NCBI RefSeq assembly: GCF_052857255.1
Contig: NC_135505.1
Span: forward strand, 49,351,507-49,415,506
Origin: Amblyomma americanum
Lineage: Eukaryota; Arthropoda; Arachnida; Ixodida; Ixodidae
DNA: 64,000 bases
Reading direction: 5' to 3'
Positions 44,645 to 56,405 of this stretch are shown in pieces. The notes under the pieces are model-generated. The model worked only from the letters and a program-made list of their open reading frames with translations, was not told the origin of the DNA and did no database searches. Numbering within the stretch: position 1 is the stretch's first letter; every line of letters starts with the position of its first letter. A program made the position numbers and the translations under genes.

Positions 44645-44919
44645 GTTGCCATTGTTGCCAGTCTTGCCTAACCACAATTGCCTTAAGGTAGCGGTTGCCG
44701 TAGTTACCGTGTTTACCGTATGGTGGGGCTAAAACTCTCTATTAGGGCAGCTCAACAGCCGCAAACGATTCCTGCGTAATATAGGCATCCCTAGCCACTA
44801 AACGCGCTCGGCTATATTAGGGAGTTTTAGCTCCATCGTACGGTAAAAAGCTAACTATGGCAACTGCTAGCGTAAGGCAAATGTGGTTAGACAAGGCTCT
44901 CAACAGTAGCAACGGCAAC
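44645..44919. mobile_element. Foldback MITE with about 95-bp arms
   Basis: The left arm (44645-44739) carries GTTGCC, CTAACCACAATTGCCTTA, GGTTGCCGTAGTTACCG, TTTACCGTATGGTGG and GGCTAAAACTC. The right arm (44819-44919), read on the other strand, shows the same chain: GTTGCC, CTAACCACATTTGCCTTA, AGTTGCCATAGTTAGC, TTTACCGTACGATGG, AGCTAAAACTC. The roughly 80-bp centre is noncoding. Long imperfect inverted repeats with a short loop define a foldback element. Its left edge abuts the LINE polymerase remnant. Confidence 0.8.
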
Positions 44920-46045
44920 GCGTTACCGTATCTGTCGCACGGCTGCCCGGCTACGCTCAAACTGTCTATCAGCGAACGTTAGCGTAGCTCTCCTTTTACG
45001 TTCTCGTCAAGTAACTGTCCAATATAGCGCTTCCCTGCAAGGCAGATACCCCCCGCGGGAGGCGGAGCACTTTATGCAGAGGGCTCTTCGACGCTACTGC
45101 ATGCACAGGGCTCTCTAACCTCTTCTTGCCCGCAGAGTCGCTTGCACTCCGGGGGCTTTAGCTCTAGCGGCATTCGCCGAATGGCCCAGCGCACTTAAGC
45201 TTCGGCCTAGGAAAGTGGGCACTTGCAGTATCTGGAACCCTGCACGGGTCGTTGCTCATATTTTGTCTACTCTCTATACATCTGCATTTGTGTCAGTGTT
45301 TTGACGGGCGTCTATACATTGGTTGTTTATATTTTTATTTTTTTTATGAGCCCTGAGTAAAGTGCTGCGTATATAGGGAGGTCAGTGTTGGTACAAGAAG
45401 TGCGGAAGGCAAGTTTGTCGATATTAGATTGATCCTCTCGTCTATCCAAACTTTGTCATCAGGACGCTGCCTTCCTGGTACTGTTTCGTTTTGTTTTGGC
45501 GTATCGCTGCAGATAGAAGTGGCAGGGTCACGCGTGAATTTCAGCTCCGGGATTTTGGTTCCAAAATATGTCGCTGTGTTGTTGTTTGTAAATGGAAGCG
45601 TAGGATTTACTCAGTTGTCTAGATATTGCCTCAACATTCACTTTTAATGAATTCATGGGTAGGAAGCTGTCTCTTGAATTGGCCTCTGACAAGAAGTACG
45701 TTAAGGTAAAGGAGTGATGCATGTGCTTAGCCATCGTTGCTTTTGAAAAAAAAAAATGAATACGAGCGTGCAAATAGTACTTTTTCAAAAAAACGTAACT
45801 GAATAACAATAACGTAGCTTCGATGCCGGAACGAATAAGAATAGAAACTAAAGTGAGTACGAATCGAGTCGTGGTAGAGCCGAACTGGATACGAAGCCAA
45901 TATTTTACGAACACTGGCTGCTGGGGCAATCATTTATTGAAAACAGATTATCATACGACCCAGCGAAGCTGTCGCGGCAGCTGCGCTATGCCGGTTATAA
46001 ATCGCAGAGTAGTCGTTACAGTTTTCAAATTTTAAACACTAATGT
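44920..46045. other. Unrecognised sequence
   Basis: Nothing is recognised. The 133-codon minus frame at 45528-45929 and the 72-codon plus frame at 45429-45647 carry no motif. Confidence 0.5.
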
Positions 46046-46170
46046 ACAGCGCGAATTAGAAAAGGACTGAAGGAATACACACACACAGACTGGCGCTCTC
46101 TGTGTGTGTCTTCCTTAAGTTCTTGTTCAATTCGCACTGTTCTTCTTGAAAATATCATACCAACTCGCCC
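46046..46170. mobile_element. Paired inverted ends of a Penelope-like element
   Basis: ACAGCGCGAATTAGAAAAGG, ACTGAAGGAATACACACACACAG (46046-46088) is mirrored by CTGTGTGTGTCTTCCTTAAG, TTCTTGTTCAATTCGCACTG (46100-46140) with an 11-bp spacer GACTGGCGCTC. The right half is followed by ACCAACTCGCCC (46159-46170), as at the 3' ends of the 6.4 and 53 kb copies. This looks like two Penelope-like 3' ends joined in inverted orientation with no coding part left. Confidence 0.5.
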
Positions 46171-47780
46171 AAGCATCTGAATTAATCTAAATACCTGGCA
46201 TAAAACTAAATGTGGGTATCTTAACTTTATGATCGTTATGTTATAGGTTTAGGAATAGTACGCTTTGCTACAGAATACCGCGAATAATCAAGCGACATGT
46301 CTGCGCACATGATAGGCGGGAGAGCTACGTGTATGGCCTCCTAGATGGCGCTTCAAAGCAGAGCAAATTTGCATATACTGCCTGAGCCATGCCGCGTCAG
46401 AAAACTTGAAGGCCGTGTATGAGCATTATGTACGCTGCTAGTTCGACGGATCGCGCCTGGCGACGCTGAACCCTTCCAACCGACAACACAGGATGATCAC
46501 GGTAAGACGGTGGTGCGTCGCCCGAGTGGAACCTGTTTTCGAAACAACAGACGGAGTACTTGCGGCGTTACTACTGGAACTTCACTGCAGTTACTTGAAA
46601 AGCGTTTGAAAATTTGTGGGACACGTAAGCTCCTCCTTAAGGAAGCCATCAACTCGGTCCCGTTAACGGCTCCATTCAGCAGCCTGTGGTTTTCTTTTCA
46701 TGTCACTTCGCCGACACGGACACTGTTGGTTATTTTACTTTTCTTTTTTAGTGCGTCAGCACTTATAGACTGTGTTCAAAGTTAGACTTTAGGAATTTTT
46801 TTTAAAGACAGAGAGCCCTACAAAAATGTCATTTTTGTACATGGGATGTGCGGCCTGGCGGACAAAAACTGTGTGGATATTTGTCGTCGCAATAACAGTG
46901 AGTTTACTAAATTCAATATTAACGTGCTATTCACTGCAGTTATACTGGATGATTATATTGAAAACCTGGCGATAGTGGCATTTCATAGATATTATGTTTT
47001 GAACAATTTTACTAACGCGCCTGCGTCCTGAGATATATGCGGGCTTAAAACTCCAGCCCAGTCCGTCTAATTGCGCATGCGAGACAGCACTCGGCATGAA
47101 GCTCCACCTTGGCGTGACGCAACTCCGGAATGACAGGCGACGGTGTTTATTTTTCTCTCCAGGCCAGCAGTGCGGTATCGCTCCGCTTGACTGTATGCAA
47201 AGTCTAAAGTGGCATCATATCTTCGGACCCATTCACAATTGCTAGTCGCAAAGGGCATTGCATCCAGGCAGCAGCTCAACATCCCCATTGTTCACATTTG
47301 CAAGTACGACCTGCGAGTCACCTTCTCGTTAGATTCTAGTGCTCTTCGCAATTTACTACGACGACGTTAGTGAAGAGGAGGATGTTGTGGCGGTTCTGAT
47401 GCGCACCGCTGCCGTGCAGGCGTTATGACAACAGGGGCGCGCCTTTCAGGGCTGGCTTGCTAGCCTGTAGGCCGGACGCCAGCGTCACAAAAATGCGCCA
47501 CTATTGTTTGTTTGCGTTCATTGCAAGACCTGGAGTTGAGGAATGTAAAAATGAACCATTTCTGATTATCCTTGGCCAATACTGAGTTTTTGGCAAAAGT
47601 GATAACTGCGACACAAGCGAATTTATTCCCATAGCCGGCTTGCTACTGCCCAGCGCGGCTCGCCTATAGCGTCTGCTAGCTCCGCTGCTGGAGGCGTCGC
47701 TAAAAATCGAGCATATCCTTCTTTTAATATAATGGGAGGTTCACGGTAAAGTATTGACGATAGCAGCACCTTAATTACAG
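46171..47780. other. Unrecognised sequence
   Basis: No gene is recognised. Frames of 60-91 codons lack motifs. Confidence 0.5.
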
Positions 47781-48660
47781 CACAGGCCAGTTCCGAAGCG
47801 TCCTCGGCTGCGGCATCGATGTGAAACGGTTAGGCTACACGACGCCTACGGTAGCCAGGGATAAGCGCAGTTCCCCGCCCGGCTCATCCGCAGTCGGCGT
47901 CGTTGCCGAAAGCTCGGCTCGCTCACTGGCTGGTCCCGCGGTTTGCGTCTCGCAGTAGCAAGGCTCAAAAATTGAGCACCGAGCTATTGGCCTGCGAGTT
48001 TCGCTTTTCCACCAATCCAACCATTTTCGACTGTCGCTTTTTGACCAAAACATCGGACAAACTCTGCGACTCGCAAGCGTTAACTGCCATTATCCCCCAC
48101 AGTAATAGCAATCACTTAAAAAAGCAGGGCTCGCCTCACGTCACACGCACAGCCATTCTACGCTTTCGCTGGCCAAGAACGAAAAGTAATTGCCGTCAGT
48201 CGTCAGTCCACATTATTGTCAGACGGAGCGCCATAGGCATTAGTTGCATCTTCATGCTGAGTGCCCAGCGCTGGCAAGCGTAATTAGACGGATTGGGCTG
48301 AACGTTTAGATGTGCATACCCCAGGACAGAGGCGCATTTCTGAAATTGCACAAAAACAGAATAGTCATCAAATGCCACTGTCTCTAAGTAGGTAGAAGGT
48401 AGTAGGTGGAATTGAAATGAATAGAACGAAATATCCACATGTGGGCAATACACATAGGAGAGCCGCCCTCTGAAGTGCGAGGCAGCGGAAGAGGGAAAGT
48501 GCGCGAGCACTCTTCTGGCGGACGAAGAGCTACAAGCACCAGGGAAGCGTGGGAGCTCGACGGGGCGGGTGGCCGGGCACCGTACCTGCTGCGACGTGCC
48601 GTGCCACTCAGTGCCTGTTCGCAATTTGCCGCATGCGTCCCGCCATTCGTTATCCACCCG
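47781..48660. other. Moderately GC-rich, open-frame region
   Basis: Overlapping frames at 47903-48283 (plus, 126 codons) and 48196-48657 (minus, 153 codons) are the longest here, but neither shows a domain. It could hold an exon; I cannot support one. Confidence 0.35.
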
Positions 48661-51480
48661 AGGTTTCAGGAGTACCGTAATTTATCAACCAACACAGAGT
48701 AACTACTTGCAATGGTACGCTCCCACTCGCTTTTCTGTGCTAGTTCTTATCGCGCACACTGCCACAATACATTGTCTGCGCATATGAGCGGTTGGCACCG
48801 ATGACTGGGGCCCGGGACGTTTTCCCTGCTTCCTCCTACAGTGATGTGTGGCGTCTATGTTTGTAACAAGATATCGGCAACGATCATCGGCCGGTATTAA
48901 TATTATCATGCTGTAAGAAAACTAAAAAGCGGCCAGCGTGGCGGCTGGCTTTTCGGTCACCCTGACAAATATATATGCTGTACGTTCACGTAGAGTAGAA
49001 CAATTTTTTTGCGTGGCTTTCAAGTCGCCTGTAAGCGTCACTTATACATGTTTAGAAGAGCTCGCTTTATAAAAACATTAGTCCGCACAAATCCAACAGT
49101 AAGTACTGAAAGTACCAGCTTACTGTGATGTATCTATGCCATTTGCTGTCGATGTGGATTGGACAGGTTTACCTTTCTGAGCGTAAATGGACTGACTCTA
49201 ACGGAAAACCTTCAGGTTTTAGCCGAAACAGCAGAACAGTCGAACATAGCTAAGAAAGAGAACAGCCGCGAACTCGCCGCTCGTCAAAATGGAGCCGCAG
49301 CTAAATACCGACCACGATACACACACAAAGCTGCATGAAACAGCTTCGTGAGCAATTGACTTCAAATTTATTTGGAAGTCTTTGGAACTAACATGTGTCG
49401 ACAAAAATTTGAATGGAATTTGGGCATCTCGTCCGCTCAAGTGTAGTGTGACGGAAACTACAGCGTTCGAGGTTTATCCTGGAAATTCTCGGAATATAAT
49501 TGTAAAAATATACCTCCTTTGGAATACATTCCAAACGAAGAGTGCGTAACTATTTTTTTTTTGCGTCTTAAAAATAAAAGTGCCTATAGTCATCCCTCAT
49601 CGATGATTATTCCACACAACGCGCTTTTATTCCCGTTTGAGTCTAACAGTAAACGCTATTTTGCTGTCAATAAAGTAGGACCACATGTGGGGACAACCCT
49701 ATGTGATCGATACGGTTAAGACCTCTGCTGTCGGCTACCGCCAGCGTTTCTTACTAAGAAGCCGCACTTTATTTTTAAGTTGTTCAAACATCTTGTTTCT
49801 CTCTCGTTCAATTCTGACCGAGATTTTTTTCATTAATAAAGGAAACCGTGACTTTCGCAGAAGCTGCATCCCATGCACAAGAACCGCCTAATACGCAATT
49901 CTCGGGTTCGTCCAGTCAGCATGGCCAGGGGTTGGTTTGTTGGTAACATAAATGCGTGTTCCCCTCCATATGTATCGATTGGGGCTCCCGGCAACAGTGC
50001 CAAGAGAACAGCTTGTCCGGAACGCATTTCAGTGAAGTTCTCTTCTTCATATAAATTAACAGCGGCATGTATGGGTACCGAGGGATGAGCCTATTGGAAG
50101 AAACGCAGACTCAGCATGAGGGCAATTTGTAGCCGTTCGCTAAGACTTCCTATCCTAAACACAGGTAACACATTTTTTATTTTCATTCATTTCATATTTA
50201 TTCATATAATTTGTGTTTCTGTGTACACCCTATGTATGATTTGCCAGCTCATCATTAGCTGTGCAGTGATACTGTGAGCAAGTAAAGAAAATGTCGAAGT
50301 GATAAATAAATGCGCATATTCCAACTTCATATTTTATAAAAGAAAACCACAATTAGCATAATTTGCTAACCGTAACTCACAGCGTATAAATGCGAAAAGA
50401 AAAACGATTATGCCAGACTTGTGCGAACGAGAGGATACAATTAAAATGAAAACAAAGACAAACCAAGGTACAGAGGGCGCACAGTAAAAATAAGTAAATT
50501 AAGAAAAATACGAAGAAATGCGATTGAGGCACTCTTAAAAAGTGGCAGCGTTTAAATCTTGGAAAGCAAAAAGGTGTCATACGATGTCTGCCATCTTTAA
50601 GCATTCGGAACAACTTTTAAAGTGGATAATAATCGGCAAAGTGCAACGGCTGAATGCAAAAGTCGATGCGAAGAAAACTACATTAAAAGCCAGCTAGCAA
50701 TATGCTGACAAGTTACAAAAATTCTTAGGACAGCAATAGCTTCTTTCACAGCAGCGGCACTGGGTGCCGTGCACAGTGAAACATTTGGGGCATACAGAGC
50801 CCGGTAAGTCCGAAAGTTCTGACACACACGAAGTTGTTTTGAATCAAAGATGAAGGAGCGCATTCCTTGGCGAAGTTTCCCTACTCACGCCGCTCTGATT
50901 CGCTAGCGAAACAATGCGAGATCTCGGTAATGCCTGTCTATCCGGAGCGGCTGTCCGCACATGAAGTGCGTATTCGGTATTCTATCTGTGGCGAGCGAGG
51001 TATCTAAGCCAATGGAAGCAATGAAACCAGAACAGCGGAGTTTAATTTTCAGAAGTCGTTTCCTCAATGGTCGCTGCAGCTAAGCGGTTTTCGAATGATG
51101 CCCTTTACCTGACGGTGGCGTCGTGATGCGCAGACTTAAGCACTGTGTGAGGCTATCCCAACAGTAACAAAGTTTGTCGTGACTTGAAAATGCGCGAAAA
51201 AATCCTTGTACAATCTTTTTATTCTCATACGAGAAACCGTATGTTTGTTTTTTTTGTCATACGAAGAAACCACATGCCTTTTAAATGAGCCTTCTATTAG
51301 TAGCCATTATGTTGTCTCCTCTTTGTTGCCAACCGTAAGCGCACCATCCAGTGTCCTTGGGAGCCGACCTGCACTTTCTGGGCGGGCCAGCACGGGAAAT
51401 GTTATACAATGCAAAATAAAAAAAAATGCGCCTGCGTGAAATTTCAAACGCAGCAATGAGAGTGAATTCACGAAAAACGA
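48661..51480. other. Unrecognised sequence
   Basis: A small hairpin (GCCAGC/GCTGGC) lies near 48934. Nothing else is recognised in this AT-rich stretch. Confidence 0.5.
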
Positions 51481-51910
51481 CGCTTGCAGCTTGGCCCAGA
51501 AGTAAAATGTGAAAGCCCACGTCCCACAGCGACAGCGCCTCTCCGCGTAGGCCTGCGAGCCCGAGAGAAGCTCGCTGAGTGCGCCGAACAGATCCCGAAT
51601 CAAGGGTCTCCGCTCGGTGGAGCGGGTTGATGAGGGTGGGGTGACGCCGTCGGACGGTGTCACGGGCGCGCTCGCGCAGAGCGCAAAATCGATGGCAGCC
51701 TCCTATTCCGGGAGCTAATTCCATTTCCCGCCCCTCGCTCTTTTCCTTTCCCCGGGTTGGGCGGCGCGCAGCAGCACAGGGAGCTGCCAGGCGTTCGCGC
51801 CCACTCTTCGCCAGACCAGATGTCAACGCGAGCCATGCGGACGAGCACTTGCGGCTTTTGTACCGGACGCCTTCGAGTGGAGGCCTCTGGACGCTTCGCA
51901 ACTGAGCTCA
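51481..51910. other. CpG-rich block
   Basis: This is a GC- and CpG-rich segment with a 206-codon minus-strand frame (51281-51901, no ATG at its 5' end) and further frames on both strands. No protein domain is recognised. The run ends abruptly at about 51905, where AT-rich DNA resumes. Confidence 0.4.
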
Positions 51911-53026
51911 GTGTCGGGCTTCTATGCCTGTGACACCAGGAGAGGGTGTGCCACAGGTTCTCAGTCATGCAGCTAAATAAAATGAAGTTCTCCGCGCAAG
52001 TTTACAATCGTTTTGAACACTGTTCTGAGAACAAAAGATACGGAGGGCACTTTAGACTACTTGCATGCTTTAAGGAGATATAATTAATTATTTAATTTAT
52101 ATTTTTTCTTCCCCTCTAATGACCAACCTACTTGTTAGCATGCAGTCGTAAAGCAACGCAGGTAATCATGTAATAGGTTCAACTGTGCTCGTCAAGGAGC
52201 AAAGCGGTTTTGAGGCATATGGGCTGCGTCTTCGCCTGCAATCTGATGGCCTTTTGTTCGATTTCCCCGTACCTTCGGAAGAAATTCTCTTCTTTCTTGG
52301 TGACGTCATTGAGGCTTTTGTAGACCCCTTCTCCTGGATGTGGACGCCGGGGTTCGTTGTTAATGAGCCATAGAAGTCTTCCACCTTAAAATTGGAAACC
52401 GGAAAATCTGCACAAGGGCACATTCGCAGGAGGTCTGGTCCTATTGACAATTTGCATCTCCATGCCTATGTGCCCTAGTCCTCGCATGTAAAGAGAATTA
52501 GGTGAAGTAAAAAACTTCTCGTCATATATAAGGTCAAGGATGTTTAACAAAATGCCCAAAAATTCTATGGCGTGTGGAGTTCGCTTCCGGCTTGCACCCA
52601 TTTCTCATGAAGACGGTGGCGACTATGTTTCAAACCTTACTACATGTCAAACTGCCAAGGATGAGACTTCAATTACCAGGAACGAAAGAGCTGAAAGACT
52701 GCAAGCTGAGCACTTGTAGTGGCTCGCAGCGATTTATATTTTGCTCCAAAAAAGGGCATCCGCTGTTTTATGCCAATAAAGTGTGACACTTTGGCGAGGA
52801 ACGCAATTATGCCAAACGTTTGCTCGGAACCTTGCCACAGAAGTAACGTCTTGCATTTCCAGGCCACCACCATTGACTTCTCTTCTGCCAATGAGGCAGA
52901 ATCGGTTGTATTTTTCTTAGAGCAGGTGAGAACTTATCAAAACCGATGTAGTTAATTGCACCCAAAGGCTTTCAAAGTAGCTCTCGAAGTGAAAGATAAT
53001 AGAAATATTTGGCATAGTGTTATTTG
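51911..53026. other. Unrecognised sequence
   Basis: Nothing is recognised; frames of 62-94 codons lack motifs. Confidence 0.5.
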
Positions 53027-53637
53027 AAAAATTACAGCGCGGAAAACGGGGACTTCAAGGGTAGAAAACACAGGACAAGCGCTGACTCTTAACTAAAGTT
53101 TTATCACAGCAACATGATATGATTCTTATCATGATTACGCATGATAAGAAATTTTTACCGCGCTCTGAGGGCGTGGTGTACAAAATACCGCTGTACTATG
53201 GTCAAATTTACATTGGTCAAACAGGACGGTGTATTAACACACCTCTGAGAGAACATCTAAACTCATTAGATTCTAACCGCTCCACGAATTTAGTTGATCA
53301 TTGTCAAGAGCGTAAATCATGTTTTCCTGCCTTGTATTACACTGACATATTGTACAAACACCCGGATCAATTGACCTGAGAAATCGTAGAAGCATAGAAG
53401 ATGAGAAAGAAATCAAGATTGTGCGTCAGCAAACCATGCCTGCTAGGTTGCCTATCTTGATCCAAAATAGTGCACGTGCCTTGTGGTTTTAATGTTTGGT
53501 TGTTGCCTGTTCGCTGATATTTGCCTGTTGCGGTGATTAAACTTTAGTTGAGAGTCCGCGCTTGTCCTGTGTTTTCTACCCTTGAAGTCCCCGTTTTCCG
53601 CGCTGTAATTTTTTAAATATGTATCACCAACTCGCCC
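53027..53637 (+). mobile_element. Penelope-like element with inverted terminal UTR
   Basis: The element has an 87-bp left arm (53027-53113) and an 89-bp right arm (53526-53614) that are inverted copies of each other. The arms share TTACAGCGCGGAAAACGGGG, ACTTCAAGGGTAGAAAACAC, AGGACAAGCGC and AACTAAAGTTT. Between them lies a GIY-YIG endonuclease remnant, typical of Penelope-like elements. The right arm is followed by ACCAACTCGCCC (53626-53637), which probably still belongs to the element. The reverse transcriptase is missing. No convincing target-site duplication was found. Confidence 0.8.
53119..53461 (+). pseudogene. GIY-YIG endonuclease domain of Penelope-like element
   Basis: The frame at 53119-53379 contains GVVYKIPLYYGQIYIGQTGR followed by CINTPLREHLNSL. 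In it VYKI and IYIG correspond to the GIY and YIG motifs (about residues 21-36), and the Arg of QTGR or of LREH to the catalytic Arg region. The domain would nick target DNA to prime reverse transcription. The CxxC seen in the 60 kb copy is absent (LYYG). An in-frame TGA at 53377-53379 and a later TAG interrupt EIVEA..KMRKKSRLCVSKPC, so the gene is dead. Confidence 0.8.
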
Positions 53638-53640
53638 GCC

Positions 53641-54532
53641 TTGCTATCGTATAGTGTTTTTCGCGTCCGCCACTGTGAACTACTTACTTACACGGGGACC
53701 TAGCTGCATCTCCGCAGTGGCAGGAAAGCGCGCCTCGGAGCCATTTGCGCATGAGGAGAGCGCACCCGGAAGATGTTTATCATGGAAGCGAAACGCGGAT
53801 CGCGGTATGCTGAATCTCTTTTCTGCTTGCATCTTGGAGAACAGAAAAAAAGCAGCATAAATACACAACGAAAGTGACATATTTTCTTAGCAGAGGAAAT
53901 TGTGTTATTCAATAACTGTATAAAATCCGAGAAATGCGCGTTGTTAACACGCGAAATAAAATTCTCTATTGCTTGTGAAATATGTTTTGAACAAATAAGC
54001 ATTTAATAACAACGAAATAAGAAAAGTGTTGTCCTGGTGCGTATTAGCAGCTCGTAGCCTTGGCCGCTGTGCTATTACATTCGAGAGGCAGATGAGCTCG
54101 ATAAGAGGTAAGTACCCTTGCATCCATATCTCAGTGCTGGCTGCATGCGTAATTTTCAGCGCTTACCTAAACCTTTTGAGTTATGTATTTATGCATAATT
54201 TTGTGTTATGTATTTGTTTTTCACTTGTTTGACAAGCCCCATGGATAAGAACATTGAGTGACGGGAGTGCATAAATACAGCAACTTTATTACACGGTGCC
54301 CTCGCAACCAGTGCGAATTAATTCCAAATGCAGCTATGTATGCCTTCTTCTCCTCCACCCCGTCCCTTGAAAGCACCGGCACTGGCTGAGATGCTCTTCT
54401 CATTGAGAAGCAGGCAAATCCTCCAGCTTGCATCCTCGACATACATTGATGGCGCTCGTGTCCGTGTCCTTGTTTCTTGGTGTCCTTGTATTTTTGTGCG
54501 CTGTTCGACGATGGTAACTGCATATTGGTGAC
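53641..54532. other. Unrecognised sequence
   Basis: Nothing is recognised. Confidence 0.5.
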
Positions 54533-54534
54533 CA

Positions 54535-54719
54535 CGCTATGTTAGTGGTTATTGTTCTCGGCTGCTGATCCCAAAGACGCGGGTTCGATTCCGGCCTGGG
54601 TGTCGCAGTTCAAGTTTTTTAAAGAACCCCAGGTGATCGAAATTATCCGGATCCCTATACTACGGCATTGTTTATAGCCTGGGTTGCTTTGGGACGTTAA
54701 AATCATTAAAAAAAACTAA
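54535..54719 (+). mobile_element. Ruka-like SINE with internal deletion
   Basis: An A-box-like TATGTTAGTGG and B box GGTTCGATTCC are present, followed by CGGCCTGGGTG. The middle of the body is deleted: the block from GATGGAGG to GTCAGTGC is missing. TTAAAGAACCCCAGGTGATC, GAAATTATCCGGATCCC, ACTACGGCATT and TTTGGGACGTTAAAATC follow, with a short A-rich tail. Confidence 0.85.
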
Positions 54720-56184
54720 AGCCATAGCAAATGATTGTTGGAGCTGTTTATATTACACTATCAGACCGTATCGCCTACCCCGCCGCTGCTTCCTGGGAGA
54801 GAGGTTTTTCGCAGCAAACCTGCTGTACGTGCCAGCCGATTTCAGCGCTTTACAGGCGTTCAGCGCCTCCTTAACGGAGGCAGAACATAACAGGCCAATT
54901 TACAGCTTCACATCGTACAGCAAAGGTTACGAATTAACAGGGATGAATCGTTCCGCCTCAGCGCGTTGCAGTCACATGGCGTTGTAGCATCCCAGTGCCA
55001 TCAGGACTGACAGGTATAGTATTTCAGCATTGCACCTTCATTGCAGAAGACGATACAACTATACTCGTGCCAGATCGTCGTAATTAACTTGCGAATATTC
55101 GAGAAGATGTCAACCTGCATAGGCTGCTAAGTACGGTGGCCTCAATATGTTCTCTTCTCTTTAGTGGAGTCGAGCAAAACAGCGTTGCCCGTCAGTCTAT
55201 TGCAAAGCGCACAAACGACGTACTGCGGGGCGTTTAATGCAGGAATGTTATTTAATGCGGGGTTTCACGTTTCGAAACTGTCCGCGGCCGTGATGAATGC
55301 TTCACGGGAGGGCTTCGGATTAAATTACAAAACACGCGTCCTTTTTGCCTGCGTCGGAATGCTGCCGCCCCAGCAGTGATTCCGACTTGCTTTCCTGCGC
55401 ACAGCAGGTGGCCGTATAAAGCAAATCCTGAGCTTCTCTTCTCGGAATCGGAGGCATTGATTTCAACGACTGCTGTGCAATACGTAACCGAGCCAGGTGG
55501 AGAGGAACTACTAGGCAGAGCTCCTTTGTGCAGCAGCTGCCATTAAATTTAGCTTTCAGTGTTCCTTTGCCATCTTGCACAGTTGGGAGAAAGGTATAGA
55601 GCGAAAAAATTACATGTGTTCAAGCTGCTAATTTAGGCCACGAAGCTTCGTTAAGTACTTGATCACGAAAGTAAAATCCATATCAAGATATCCTCTCCCA
55701 GGCTGCGCAACCATCCTGATAGCCGTGTAGCACCATCAAGGACATTAATACGTTGATTAAAAAAAGTCTCATCGGTTGAACGAGCCATCCCTCTCATCTC
55801 AAGGCCTACGTGGCTGTACCCTCACCTAAAACCGTGGAACAGCAGGTAAAGGAAAGGCGCAGACAAGAATCGGACCCGGTTCCGTACCCTGAACATGGAA
55901 AGGAGTAAAAGAGGACGGTGAAAATGCAGAGGTCGTCGGACGATGTGATGCGAGAAATCTTCGGTAGCGGTGTTGGTTGTACACTGTACTCTTTTAAGTT
56001 AATCGTCTTCCTATTGCGTATTTGAATTGGATTTCACCGTCGCTTCTGTGGATGGGAAGGCGACTGGATTGTGAAGGTGTGTGTGTGTGTGTGGTAACCT
56101 TTTGAAAGGTGGCAGTGGATGGGTAGAGCTTCTGCAACGAAAGACGGGTGAGAGTGGAGGCTTGTAGGTGGGAGTTGCATTCTT
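54720..56184. other. Unrecognised sequence with (GT)n
   Basis: No gene is recognised. A (GT)n array of about eight units lies at 56077-56093. Confidence 0.5.
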
Positions 56185-56405
56185 AGAGCGAAAGCTCTAC
56201 TCGTTGCCTACAAAGCTTAAGGTCATGTGGGTGTGAAATTTGACCTTGGAACCTTGAGGAGCGGAGGCTTGTCTCTGACGTCATGCCACGTGTCTAGCCA
56301 CGCCTCGCTACAGCTGCGTGCGTTGAGCGGACGGCGCTCACTCGCCTCGCAACTACCGAACCGCATGACTGCGTGTCGCCACAGCTGGGTATGCGGTGGC
56401 GTGCT
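56185..56405 (+). repeat. Dispersed repeat with tandem units, copy 2
   Basis: It opens with AGAGCGAAAGCTCTAC and CTACAAAGCTTAAGGTCATG and follows copy 1 (10383-10635) to about 56400. Included are two tandem units beginning CACGTGTCTAGCC and CGCATGACTGCGTG and the shared CTCGCCTCGCAACTA block. Similarity then stops, so this copy is shorter or truncated. Confidence 0.65.

Noticed and set aside
51281..51901. 206-codon minus-strand open frame
   Set aside because: It lies in CpG-rich DNA where stop codons are rare on both strands. It has no ATG start, and its downstream part is low-complexity AT-rich sequence.
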